From: Loigolactobacillus rennini DSM 20253
Lineage (GTDB): Bacteria > Bacillota > Bacilli > Lactobacillales > Lactobacillaceae
DNA: 41,798 nucleotides
NCBI RefSeq assembly: GCF_001436505.1
Contig: NZ_AYYI01000030.1
Coordinates: 1 to 41,798 of the forward strand
Direction of reading: 5' to 3'
Below, in pieces: positions 1-9,631 of the stretch (the first letter of the stretch is position 1; each line of letters starts with the position of its first letter). Position numbers and translations under genes: made by a program. Under the pieces are notes generated by a model. The model was not told the DNA's origin, did not search any database, and worked only from the letters and a program-made list of their open reading frames with translations.

Positions 1-48
1 GATACATATTATATGTACGAAGGCATTTCATTTACACAAGATTCTTGA
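1..48 (+). CDS. Possible 3' end of an upstream gene (candidate phage repressor), partial
   Basis: Frame 1 is open from the window edge to a TGA at 46-48 and encodes 15 residues ending in EGISFTQDS. Its stop overlaps the TTG start of the ImmA gene in a TTGA arrangement, as expected for translational coupling. In phage lysogeny modules the gene before ImmA is usually the XRE-type repressor, so this could be its C-terminus. The fragment is too short to recognise by sequence, and the call rests on position and overlap only. Confidence 0.3.
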   Translation, partial: DTYYMYEGISFTQDS

Positions 49-461
49 CGCTACCTGAAATTATTACTTACTTACTAAATTTAGCCCTAGCAAATCATAT
101 TAATATCGAAGCTACTCGTGCATTGTCATCCGAAACGCCTTCGTTAGTGATTGCTGATCAACACAAAATCATTATCAATCTAAACTGGCACAACCAAAAG
201 GAATTGCCGTTCCAGATTGCCCATGAAATCAGTCACTTACTCAATCATGACGACGGCGTGCTCTATTACACAGCTTTTTCCTTCAAGTCAAAAATTGAAG
301 CCGCTGCCAATTCGACGGCAATTGAACTATTAGCTGAATATTACTGCGATAATTTTATTGTCAACGACATTAATCCGGTTGAATTTATGGAGGTGTTTGG
401 CATCCCGCAAAATCTCGAACATCAGGTAACTAATAAATTAGCTATAATTTTTAGTGAATAG
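45..461 (+). CDS. ImmA/IrrE-family metallopeptidase of the prophage
   Basis: This 138-residue protein has the zinc-protease motif HEISH in the context PFQIAHEISHLLNH at about residues 56-69. It belongs by pattern to the ImmA/IrrE family, whose members cleave the repressor of a mobile element and so trigger induction. The N-terminal style (short helix, then ...IVINLNWHNQKELPF) is typical of Siphoviridae lysogeny modules. The start is a TTG that overlaps the stop of the preceding reading frame, which suggests coupling to an upstream repressor gene. There is no ATG alternative, and the upstream in-frame codons do not look like protein. Its target repressor is presumably encoded just outside the window. 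The family call is firm; the substrate is inferred. Confidence 0.85.
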   Translation: MTLPEIITYLLNLALANHINIEATRALSSETPSLVIADQHKIIINLNWHNQKELPFQIAHEISHLLNHDDGVLYYTAFSFKSKIEAAANSTAIELLAEYYCDNFIVNDINPVEFMEVFGIPQNLEHQVTNKLAIIFSE

Positions 462-525
462 GCGTCTATAAAATTTGTCCAAACACTGAAGACGTTAAAA
501 GCTGAATTTTTAAGGAGGTAGTTTT

Positions 526-891
526 TTGAAAACTACAAAGTTAGTGGCTGGAATTATGATGATCATTCTGGCAGTATTTATTTTCTTTCAGTCAGCAGTT
601 GCAGGTATGGGAAACGCACTTGCTAATAATAACGAATCTGGTGGTAGCGCCGGCGTTATCGCTGCAATTGGTTATTTAATAGCTGGCATTGTTTACATTG
701 TTGTCCATAAATCCAATAAACTTAGTGGCGACATAGTCAACTTAATTATTCTTCTACTGGTTTGGCTTATGGGCATTAGTGGCGCTGGTAGTTACGGTGA
801 CTTAACTGTCTGGGCGTGGTTAGCATTTATTATTGGTGTTGGCTTCTTTGTTTGGCATTATCTAATTAATCGTAAAAACAAGAAAAATTAA
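526..891 (+). CDS. Small four-helix membrane protein of the lysogeny module, unknown function
   Basis: This 121-residue protein starts at a TTG preceded by a perfect AAGGAGG at 512-518, seven bases upstream. It shows a hydrophobic N-terminal segment (about residues 6-28), a polar Asn/Gly/Ser loop, and three more hydrophobic segments (about 41-62, 69-87 and 92-112), ending in a positively charged tail (RKNKK). I recognise no catalytic motif. Proteins of this shape are common in Firmicute phages and chromosomes without a known role. It lies 64 bp after the ImmA gene and 24 bp before a lipoprotein gene, so the two envelope proteins are probably co-transcribed. A role in superinfection exclusion is possible from position only. 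Confidence 0.75.
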   Translation: MKTTKLVAGIMMIILAVFIFFQSAVAGMGNALANNNESGGSAGVIAAIGYLIAGIVYIVVHKSNKLSGDIVNLIILLLVWLMGISGAGSYGDLTVWAWLAFIIGVGFFVWHYLINRKNKKN

Positions 892-915
892 TGCATTATC
901 ATCTGGGAGGAACTT

Positions 916-1512
916 ATGAAGAAGTTTATTAATCTGGGTGTTATCACTTTAGCCGCACTAACTCTCAGTGCTTGCGGAAACAATAATTCTGCTAAAAAGG
1001 ATAGCTCATCCAGTAAGGCAAAATCTGAGAGTGTCGCTAAAAAGAATAGTGAATCTAAAGCTAAAAAGGAATCTTTGGCCAAAGAAAAGTCTGAATCTAA
1101 GACTAAAGAAAGCAGCAAGGCTAAGGAAAAATCTAAATCTGAGAGTAAAGCAAAGGCACAGAGCGAATCTGAAGCACAAGCAGCCAGCGAAAGCCAAGCT
1201 GCTGCACAATCATCGCAACAAGCTCAGCAAGCTGCTGAAAGTTCGCAAGCTGCGGTGCAATCATCCCAAGCAGCCGCACAGCAGCAGGCGCAACAGCAAA
1301 ATACTAATGCAAGCGCCGTAAATAACGAAGCTGAAGCAATAGCGCTGGCACAGTCCACCTACGGCAACAACAACGGCGATTGGACATGGTCTTGCTTATT
1401 TTCAGAAAATGGATCTTATTTTGTCAAAGCAATCTCAAAAAGCGCAAATACCATGACAGGCACGGCTATGAGCGTGATGGTCCATTCAGATGGCAGCATG
1501 GAACAGCAATAA
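916..1512 (+). CDS. Prophage-encoded lipoprotein with a long Ser/Ala/Lys/Glu/Gln-rich stalk
   Basis: The 198-residue product begins with a type II signal peptide and the lipobox LSAC (Cys20), so it should be lipid-anchored on the outer face of the membrane. Residues about 25-130 are low complexity: first Ser/Lys/Glu repeats, then Ala/Gln/Ser repeats, probably an extended or helical stalk. A globular C-terminal part (about 133-198) begins EAEAIALAQSTYG and ends in a strand-rich segment (YFVKAI, MVHSDGS). A GGGAGG site lies five bases before the ATG. It sits between ImmA and integrase, the position where some temperate phages encode superinfection-exclusion lipoproteins (Ltp of Streptococcus thermophilus phage TP-J34). 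I see no sequence similarity to Ltp, so that function is inference. A lipoprotein of the same design is encoded at 40972-41550. Confidence 0.8.
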   Translation: MKKFINLGVITLAALTLSACGNNNSAKKDSSSSKAKSESVAKKNSESKAKKESLAKEKSESKTKESSKAKEKSKSESKAKAQSESEAQAASESQAAAQSSQQAQQAAESSQAAVQSSQAAAQQQAQQQNTNASAVNNEAEAIALAQSTYGNNNGDWTWSCLFSENGSYFVKAISKSANTMTGTAMSVMVHSDGSMEQQ

Positions 1513-1540
1513 TTTAAAACATACTTAGAGTTTAACCAAT

Positions 1541-1616
1541 AAAAATAGCACATCCCTCACCGACCAAAGCTACGGATGTGCTAACTAAATAACCATCTTT
1601 ACATGGTCATTTTACA
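1541..1616 (-). ncRNA. Candidate small antisense RNA in the integrase leader region
   Basis: A minus-strand promoter at 1623-1651 would start transcription near 1616. About 60 nt later there is a perfect 10-bp stem (TAGCACATCC at 1546-1555 with GGATGTGCTA at 1574-1583), followed on the minus strand by TTTTTATT, a textbook intrinsic terminator. A small hairpin (ACCAT/ATGGT, 1592-1607) occupies the 5' part. The predicted RNA is about 75 nt, has no coding potential that I can see, and is complementary to the + strand between the lipoprotein and integrase genes. No minus-strand gene nearby otherwise needs this terminator. Existence and function are inferred. Confidence 0.45.
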
Positions 1617-1622
1617 TACACG

Positions 1623-1651
1623 ATTATAACAATTTAAGGAGGTGGTGCCTA
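1623..1651 (-). promoter_or_regulatory. Promoter of the candidate antisense RNA
   Basis: On the minus strand there is an extended -10, TGTTATAAT (TATAAT at 1623-1628, TG at 1630-1631), and a -35-like TAGGCA at 1646-1651 with a 17-bp spacer. The -10 is a perfect match. The -35 matches four of six positions. Confidence 0.5.
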
Positions 1652-1690
1652 GCCTACTTTCGAAATTCGGTGTGCTCCGATACGAAAGGA
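1636..1690 (+). promoter_or_regulatory. Integrase leader: orphan Shine-Dalgarno and hairpin over the proximal ribosome site
   Basis: A very strong AAGGAGG at 1636-1642 has no suitable start codon at normal distance. Downstream, CTTTCG (1657-1662) can pair with CGAAAG (1683-1688), with an inner TCGG/CCGA stem. This hairpin would cover the proximal AAGGA (1686-1690) that serves the likely integrase start at 1699. It may be a translational control element, but no folding was computed. Confidence 0.4.
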
Positions 1691-1698
1691 AAATGAAA

Positions 1699-3027
1699 AT
1701 GGCAAACTATAGAAAATATAAGAAAAAGAATGGACAAATAGCTTGGCAATTTCAGGCTTATCTCGGAGTCGATCCAGTAACTGAAAAAAGAGTGAAAACT
1801 ACTAGACGTGGTTTTACTACTAAAAAAGAAGCACAACGTGAGCTACGCAAACTATTACACAACATTGATGAAAATGGGCTAAAATCTAAGAAAAAAATCG
1901 TAACTTTTCAACAACTTTATACAGATTGGTTAGCCCAATATCGCTTATCTGTAAAGCCTTCAACTGTAGCACTAACCATTCGTTGGGCTAGCAATCAGAT
2001 TTTGCCGAAATTTGGTAAATTAAGGCTGGATAAAATTACAGTTAACTATTGTCAAAAAGTTGTACGCGAGTGGTACCAGCAATACCGCCAATACGCCTTT
2101 TTAAAGAAAGAAGTCCAAAAAATTTTACGCTATGCAGTTTCTCAAGAATTAATTCCCAGTAATCCAATGCAAAAAATTATTATGCCGCGACCTAAAGAGC
2201 CACAACATAGAATCAATTATTATTCAAGAGAAGAATTAGAAGATTTTTTAAATTGGACAAAGCAATATCCTACACGCTCCCCAGGAAAGTTATATACGTT
2301 TTTCCGCTTGCTCGGCTTTACCGGAATGCGAAAATCTGAGGCTCTTGCTCTACAATGGCGGGATATTGACTTTAAAAACAAAACTATCAGTATTGGTAAG
2401 ACAATCGCTCAGGACGAGTTTTATAAAGTTGTTGTGCAACCGCCGAAAACTGAAAACTCCGTGCGGACTATCGATCTCGACGGTAAAACTATGAATACTT
2501 TAAAGCAGTGGCTGATGTCACAACGTAAGGTTAACACCATCCTTGGCAATATTAGCGATGGATCCGAACAGTATTTATTTACCAATCTAAAAAACGAGCT
2601 TTATTACCCGCAAGTTGTAAACGAGTGGCTCAATCAGATTTACGATATGATTGATGCTGAATATGCTAAACGTGCAAAGGCAGCAAACACGCGCCTAGCT
2701 AAAGTTACAAAATTAATAGATGATAAAAGCCTAGATACAATAGCCAAGCGAAAATTGCAGACTGAAGCAACTGATCTGCAAAAACAGCTAAAAAAATATC
2801 AGCAAAAATATCATCGATTAACTCCTCATGGGTTTCGCCACACACAAGCAAGCTTACTTTTTGAAGCAGCCCGTAGCCAAAATATAGCTGGTGAATCAAT
2901 TTTAAAAGATGTTATGTATCGGTTAGGACACAAAGATATTAAAACAACCATGAATATCTATACTCATGTTACTCAAGACTCTACGGCAGCTACTGGTCAA
3001 ATGTTTGCAACATACATGAATTTTTAG
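1699..3027 (+). CDS. int: Tyrosine-type site-specific integrase
   Basis: The protein (442 residues from the ATG at 1699) has an N-terminal AP2-like arm-binding domain (about 1-55), a core-binding SAM-like domain (about 65-165) and a C-terminal catalytic domain with the full set of active-site residues: Arg211 (TGMRKSE), Lys250, His377 and Arg380 (HGFRHT), His411 (LGHKD) and Tyr421 (NIYTHV). It should catalyse integration and, with an excisionase, excision. I choose 1699 because AAGGA lies eight bases upstream. The ATG at 1693 is too close to it, and the longer GTG form at 1642 has no ribosome site. An unusual charged, coiled-coil-like insert of about 50 residues (about 320-371) precedes the HxxR motif. 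The gene appears intact. Confidence 0.93.
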   Translation: MANYRKYKKKNGQIAWQFQAYLGVDPVTEKRVKTTRRGFTTKKEAQRELRKLLHNIDENGLKSKKKIVTFQQLYTDWLAQYRLSVKPSTVALTIRWASNQILPKFGKLRLDKITVNYCQKVVREWYQQYRQYAFLKKEVQKILRYAVSQELIPSNPMQKIIMPRPKEPQHRINYYSREELEDFLNWTKQYPTRSPGKLYTFFRLLGFTGMRKSEALALQWRDIDFKNKTISIGKTIAQDEFYKVVVQPPKTENSVRTIDLDGKTMNTLKQWLMSQRKVNTILGNISDGSEQYLFTNLKNELYYPQVVNEWLNQIYDMIDAEYAKRAKAANTRLAKVTKLIDDKSLDTIAKRKLQTEATDLQKQLKKYQQKYHRLTPHGFRHTQASLLFEAARSQNIAGESILKDVMYRLGHKDIKTTMNIYTHVTQDSTAATGQMFATYMNF

Positions 3028-3038
3028 ATTCAAAACCA

Positions 3039-3061
3039 ATGGCATTCAATATGGCATTCAA
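3039..3061 (+). repeat. Paired direct repeats behind int (candidate integrase arm sites)
   Basis: ATGGCATTCAA occurs at 3039-3049 and again at 3051-3061 with a 12-bp period, starting 12 bp after the integrase stop codon. Integrases with an AP2-like N-terminal domain bind short direct repeats of this kind next to the attachment core. The core site itself is not identifiable with one end in view. Confidence 0.5.
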
Positions 3062-3071
3062 AAGTTTTTGA

Positions 3072-3121
3072 CAAAAAAATAAAGCAGCTAAATCCCCTGA
3101 TATCAAGGAGTTTAGCTGCTT
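3072..3121 (-). terminator. Terminator of the suf operon, at the prophage junction
   Basis: AAGCAGCTAAA (3082-3092) and TTTAGCTGCTT (3111-3121) form a perfect 11-bp stem. On the minus strand it is followed by TTATTTTTTTG, giving a strong intrinsic terminator downstream of sufB. The integrase runs toward it from the other side, so the junction of prophage and host probably lies at or next to this hairpin. Confidence 0.85.
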
Positions 3122-3130
3122 GTTTAGAAG

Positions 3131-4579
3131 TTACCCTACGGTCCCTTCCATCTCGTAGCCTATGAGTCGATTTAATTCAACTGCATATTCCATCGGTAGT
3201 TCTTTAGTAAACGGTTCAACAAAGCCCATGATGATCATTTCAGTGGCCTTAGCTTCTGAAATACCGCGGCTCATCAAGTAATACAATTGTGCTTCTGAAA
3301 TCTTCGATACTTTAGCTTCATGTTCCATTGAAACATTACCGTTTAAAATTTCGTTGTAAGGCACGGTATCTGAGCTCGATTTTTCATCCATAATGATGGT
3401 GTCACATTCAATGTGGGCCTTCGAACCATCAGAATGGCGGCCAAAGCGGACAGTCCCGCGATAGTCAACCGCCCCACCATCTTTTGAAATGGATTTAGAA
3501 ACAATGGATGATGACGTGTTTTTGGCATTGTGAATCATCCGCGCTCCGGCATCTTGGTCGACATTATTACCGGCAACAGCAATTGACAGCATTGTGCCTG
3601 TTGACCCTTCACCGTCTAGATAAACGCTTGGATATTTCATTGTAATCTTAGAACCTAAATTACCGTCAACCCATTCAACCGTTGCATCGTCCATAGCTTG
3701 AGCACGTTTAGTTTCCAAACTATAAACGTTATTAGACCAGTTTTGAATCGTGGTATAACGAACGTAAGCATCTTTTTGCGCAAAGACTTCAACAACGGCT
3801 GCATGCAAACTATCAGAAGAATAGTTAGGTGCGGTACAGCCTTCAACATATTGAATGCTGGCACCTTCGTCAACAATGATTAATGTCCGTTCAAACTGAC
3901 CAGAATTTTCAGCATTTAACCGGAAGTAAGATTGAATTGGAATGTCAGTTTTAACACCTTTTGGCACATAGATAAAGGAACCACCTGACCAGACGGCAGA
4001 ATTTAGCGCTGCAAATTTATTGTCACCTGGTTTAACCAATTTAGAGAACCACTTACGGAATAATTCTGGATATTCTTTTAAAGCCGTATCAGTATCAGTG
4101 AAAATAATTCCCAGCTTATTAAACTCATCCCGCATATTGTGGTAAACCACTTCAGATTCATATTGAGCTGAGGATCCAGCTAAATATTTACGTTCAGCTT
4201 CTGGAACACCCAAGCGATCAAATGTTTCTTTAATTTCATCCGGAACATCTTCCCAATCCCGGTATTTTTTATCTGTTGCTTTTTGGTAATACAACATATT
4301 ATCCAAATCTAAATCAGATAAATCCGGTCCAAATTTTGGCATTGGCATTTTTTTATAAAGTTTGTAAGCCTTTAAACGAAAATCTAACATCCATTTAGGC
4401 TCACCTTTTTCTTTAGAAATTGCCCGCACAACATCCTCAGTTAAACCGTGTCCCGTTGAGAATACTGGCTTAACATCATCATGGAAACCAAAATCATAAT
4501 CTTTATCTAGGCCTAATTCATCGACACTGCTAGCAATTGATACATTATTTTTAGTATTTTCAGTTTCTGGCATTGGCAT
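3131..4579 (-). CDS. sufB: Fe-S cluster assembly scaffold SufB
   Basis: The 482-residue protein is a full-length SufB, the scaffold subunit that with SufC and SufD forms the SufBC2D complex on which Fe-S clusters are built in the cytosol. The beta-helix core contains YVEGCTAP (Cys248) and HIECD (Cys392), the cysteines expected for sulfur transfer and cluster ligation, and ends in the conserved [14 protein letters not shown] segment. AAGGAGG lies seven bases before the ATG. It is the last gene of sufCDSUB, 18 bp after sufU and in front of the operon terminator. Confidence 0.97.
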   Translation of the reverse strand: MPMPETENTKNNVSIASSVDELGLDKDYDFGFHDDVKPVFSTGHGLTEDVVRAISKEKGEPKWMLDFRLKAYKLYKKMPMPKFGPDLSDLDLDNMLYYQKATDKKYRDWEDVPDEIKETFDRLGVPEAERKYLAGSSAQYESEVVYHNMRDEFNKLGIIFTDTDTALKEYPELFRKWFSKLVKPGDNKFAALNSAVWSGGSFIYVPKGVKTDIPIQSYFRLNAENSGQFERTLIIVDEGASIQYVEGCTAPNYSSDSLHAAVVEVFAQKDAYVRYTTIQNWSNNVYSLETKRAQAMDDATVEWVDGNLGSKITMKYPSVYLDGEGSTGTMLSIAVAGNNVDQDAGARMIHNAKNTSSSIVSKSISKDGGAVDYRGTVRFGRHSDGSKAHIECDTIIMDEKSSSDTVPYNEILNGNVSMEHEAKVSKISEAQLYYLMSRGISEAKATEMIIMGFVEPFTKELPMEYAVELNRLIGYEMEGTVG

Positions 4580-4597
4580 AAGCGTTCCTCCTTTTCT

Positions 4598-7599
<3,002 letters not shown>

Positions 7600-7611
7600 A
7601 ATTACGCCTCC

Positions 7612-8415
7612 TTAAATTTCATCCGTCAATTTAACATCTAACCCTAAATCATTCCGTAAACCAGTATAGCCTTCTGCTTCTAGTTTCTTAGCCAAATCAG
7701 GACCACCACTTTCGACGATTTGCCCATCCATCATAATGTGAACAGCATCTGGAATAATGTAGTTCAATAGCCGTTGATAATGCGTGATGATCAAAGAACC
7801 GAATTCAGGCCCACGTAATGCATTAACCCCTTTTGAAACGACTTTTAAGGCATCGATATCAAGTCCAGAGTCAATTTCATCTAAGATGGCAAATTTAGGT
7901 TGAATCATCATCAACTGTAAGATTTCATTCCGTTTCTTTTCACCACCAGAAAAGCCTTCATTCAAATAACGTTCAACAATATCATCTGACATGTCCAACA
8001 AGGCTAAGTTTTTATCCAACAACTTCATAAAGTCCATCACTGGAATTTGATCATTCTCTGGACGCCGTGCATTAATTGCCGCGCGCATAAACTCAACGTT
8101 GGTGATACCAGCGATTTCTGCAGGGTACTGCATCGCTAAAAAGAGACCAGCCCGCGCCCGTTCATCAACTGGTAATTTTAAAAGACTCTTACCGTCTAAT
8201 AGTACATCGCCTTCAGTCACTTTATAAGCCGGATTACCCATAATTGCTTGTGACAATGTGGATTTACCAGTACCGTTTGGCCCCATGACAGCATGGATTT
8301 CGCCAGTGTTTATGGTTAAATTAACCCCTTTCAAAATTTCTTTTTGCTGGGGTTGTCCTTTATCTTCTTCGTCCATTACCGCAACATGTAAATTCTTAAC
8401 TTCTAACTTTGACAT
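7612..8415 (-). CDS. sufC: Fe-S assembly ATPase SufC
   Basis: The 267-residue ABC-type ATPase has Walker A GPNGTGKS (45-52), a signature FSGGEKKR (155-162) and Walker B FAILDE (175-180, catalytic Glu180). SufC is soluble and drives conformational change of the SufBD scaffold rather than transport. It is the first gene of the operon, with GGAGGAG before the ATG and a promoter and inverted repeat upstream. The signature EKKR and the SGLDID sequence after Walker B are characteristic of SufC rather than of importers. Confidence 0.97.
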   Translation of the reverse strand: MSKLEVKNLHVAVMDEEDKGQPQQKEILKGVNLTINTGEIHAVMGPNGTGKSTLSQAIMGNPAYKVTEGDVLLDGKSLLKLPVDERARAGLFLAMQYPAEIAGITNVEFMRAAINARRPENDQIPVMDFMKLLDKNLALLDMSDDIVERYLNEGFSGGEKKRNEILQLMMIQPKFAILDEIDSGLDIDALKVVSKGVNALRGPEFGSLIITHYQRLLNYIIPDAVHIMMDGQIVESGGPDLAKKLEAEGYTGLRNDLGLDVKLTDEI

Positions 8416-8452
8416 ATGCTCTCCTCCGTTATCAGGAATGACAAATTTTAGC

Positions 8453-8487
8453 AGTGAAAACGAATTTTACAAAAAATCGCTTTCACT
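8453..8487 (-). promoter_or_regulatory. Inverted repeat in the suf leader (operator or RNA hairpin)
   Basis: On the minus strand AGTGAAAGCGA and TCGTTTTCACT are complementary at 10 of 11 positions around a 13-nt AT-rich spacer. The repeat lies between the predicted -10 (8502-8507) and sufC, covering about +8 to +42 of the transcript. It could be a repressor site or a leader hairpin. The left arm also resembles half of a CcpA cre site (TGAAAGCG), but the full 14-bp cre is not present. Confidence 0.5.
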
Positions 8488-8501
8488 ATCAAACATTATT
8501 C

Positions 8502-8530
8502 ATTCTAACTTAATTGAGAATCTTTTTCAA
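8502..8530 (-). promoter_or_regulatory. Promoter of the suf operon
   Basis: On the minus strand TTGAAA (8525-8530) and TAGAAT (8502-8507) are separated by exactly 17 bp. Both elements are close to the sigma-A consensus. This is the only convincing promoter before sufC. Confidence 0.7.
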
Positions 8531-8539
8531 TGACTTGTC

Positions 8540-8758
8540 CCCACTTATTTGAAATATTTTTTGCCTTTAAATCCTGTCATGATTGGATTGACGCTAAATC
8601 ACGGAATAAATGCCCATTTTTATTAAAGCGCTACCGTGTGATTTTTTGCACATTTAAAATCTAATTATTTTTCATTTAATTACAATTTATTTTCATAAAC
8701 CCCAAACTAATCAGCATCACTAAAATAGAAATATTTAAAACACTCATTTAACACAAAA
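8540..8758. other. AT-rich intergenic stretch between sufC and metQ
   Basis: No gene is visible. On the + strand AAATCAC (8596-8602) can pair with GTGATTT (8638-8644), which runs into T6, and a nested AATAAA/TTTATT stem (8605-8624) lies inside. This resembles a terminator or small structured RNA, but I see no convincing + strand promoter in front of it. Confidence 0.3.
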
Positions 8759-8798
8759 AAGGTCAAACAACCCACCGAAAAGTGAATGATTTGACCTT
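8754..8798 (-). terminator. Terminator of metNPQ
   Basis: AAGGTCAAA (8759-8767) and TTTGACCTT (8790-8798) form a perfect 9-bp stem starting a few bases after the metQ stop. On the minus strand the stem is followed by a T-tract. Confidence 0.85.
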
Positions 8799-8804
8799 AA
8801 AGTT

Positions 8805-9611
8805 TTATTTAACTGGTAAAACGGCACCTTTAAAATGCCGGCCGATCCATTTTTGCGTCGCTTTTGATCGCAGTGTTTTAACTAACTTTTTAATGGCCGG
8901 CTTTTGCCGATCACTTTGCCGGACCTCTAAAATATTGGCATACGGCGACGATTTTTTCTCCAGCGCAATGGCATCCTTTTTTGGATTTAAACCTGCTTGA
9001 ACTGCAAAATTAGCGTTGATAAAAACAACCGCACCTTCGTTGTTTTTATACAATTCCGGCATTAATTTAGGATCATAATGATACTTAAATTTCAAGTGTT
9101 TAGGGTTCTTAGCAATGGCTTTAAAATCAGCCTGATTAAGTTTAGTGCCTTTTTTCAAAGTAATCAATTTAGCATCCTTTAAAAGCTTTAGAACCCGACC
9201 ATAATCTGGCCGATTATTTGACACCAAGACCGTAGCGCCAGATTTAATCCGACTTAAATGATTGATTGTTTTTGAATAAGCACCGATGGGTTCTAGATGG
9301 ACCGCCCCCACATCCGCAATTTTATAGCCCTTTTGTTTAATTTCCTGTTGTAAATAGGGTTTGTGTGCAAAATAAGCTACATCTAAATTTTTAGCAACCA
9401 ATGCCTGATCAATCAAAGCATAATCTTGAAATACTGTAATCTTCAAATTAATTCCTTGTGCTTTTAATTTAGGCTGAACGTGTTTTAAAATAACAGCATG
9501 CGGCGATTTAGTGGCACCCACCTTTAAAGTTGCAGCTTTAACCGGTTGTACGCTACCCAAAACTAAGCCACCAAAGATTAAAGCAATCACTCCTAATAAA
9601 CGCTTTTTCAT
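8805..9611 (-). CDS. metQ: Methionine ABC transporter substrate-binding protein MetQ (NlpA family)
   Basis: The 268-residue protein has the NlpA/MetQ fold pattern (KVGATKSPHAVILK, FQDYALIDQAL, FAHKPYL, VFINANFAVQAGL) and should capture methionine at the cell surface for MetN-MetP. It is the last gene of the T-box-controlled operon. It is unusual in lacking a lipobox: the N-terminal signal (about residues 1-27, ending VQPVKAATLKVG) has no cysteine, and the whole protein has none. It may be cleaved after an AxA-like site, or stay anchored by an uncleaved signal helix. GGGGAGG precedes the ATG. Confidence 0.92.
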   Translation of the reverse strand: MKKRLLGVIALIFGGLVLGSVQPVKAATLKVGATKSPHAVILKHVQPKLKAQGINLKITVFQDYALIDQALVAKNLDVAYFAHKPYLQQEIKQKGYKIADVGAVHLEPIGAYSKTINHLSRIKSGATVLVSNNRPDYGRVLKLLKDAKLITLKKGTKLNQADFKAIAKNPKHLKFKYHYDPKLMPELYKNNEGAVVFINANFAVQAGLNPKKDAIALEKKSSPYANILEVRQSDRQKPAIKKLVKTLRSKATQKWIGRHFKGAVLPVK

Positions 9612-9631
9612 GTTAGTTCCTCCCCATCAAT

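Larger units (their letters stand above)
1..3070 (+). mobile_element. Right-hand edge of a prophage or phage remnant (lysogeny module plus integrase)
   Basis: Four co-directional genes (ImmA/IrrE peptidase, membrane protein, lipoprotein, tyrosine integrase) follow the usual order of the lysogeny module of temperate phages of lactobacilli, in which the integrase lies at the element edge. The integrase is followed by a 12-bp-spaced direct repeat and then by the terminator of the suf operon, which reads in the opposite direction. The boundary at about 3070-3121 is inferred, because the other attachment site lies outside the window. Repressor, replication and structural genes would lie to the left. 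Confidence 0.7.

Noticed and set aside
888-1118. Minus-strand frame of 76 codons opposite the prophage lipoprotein
   Set aside because: It mirrors the Ser/Lys/Glu repeats of the real gene and has no ribosome site or family pattern.
968-1321. Second + strand frame of 117 codons inside the lipoprotein gene
   Set aside because: It is an out-of-frame product of the repetitive stalk, rich in Lys, Leu and Arg, with no ribosome site.
1546-1583. Hairpin after the prophage lipoprotein as an ordinary + strand terminator
   Set aside because: The + strand side is followed by ACTAAATAACC rather than T. The T-run is on the minus strand, so the minus-strand reading is preferred.
1642-1698. Integrase starting at GTG 1642
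   Set aside because: The GTG overlaps the AAGGAGG itself and has no ribosome site before it. The added residues do not resemble the start of AP2-type integrases, whereas MANYRKY after AAGGA does.
8453-8487. CcpA cre site before sufC
   Set aside because: Only the half TGAAAGCG fits. The second half of the 14-bp consensus is not present, so it is listed only as an inverted repeat.
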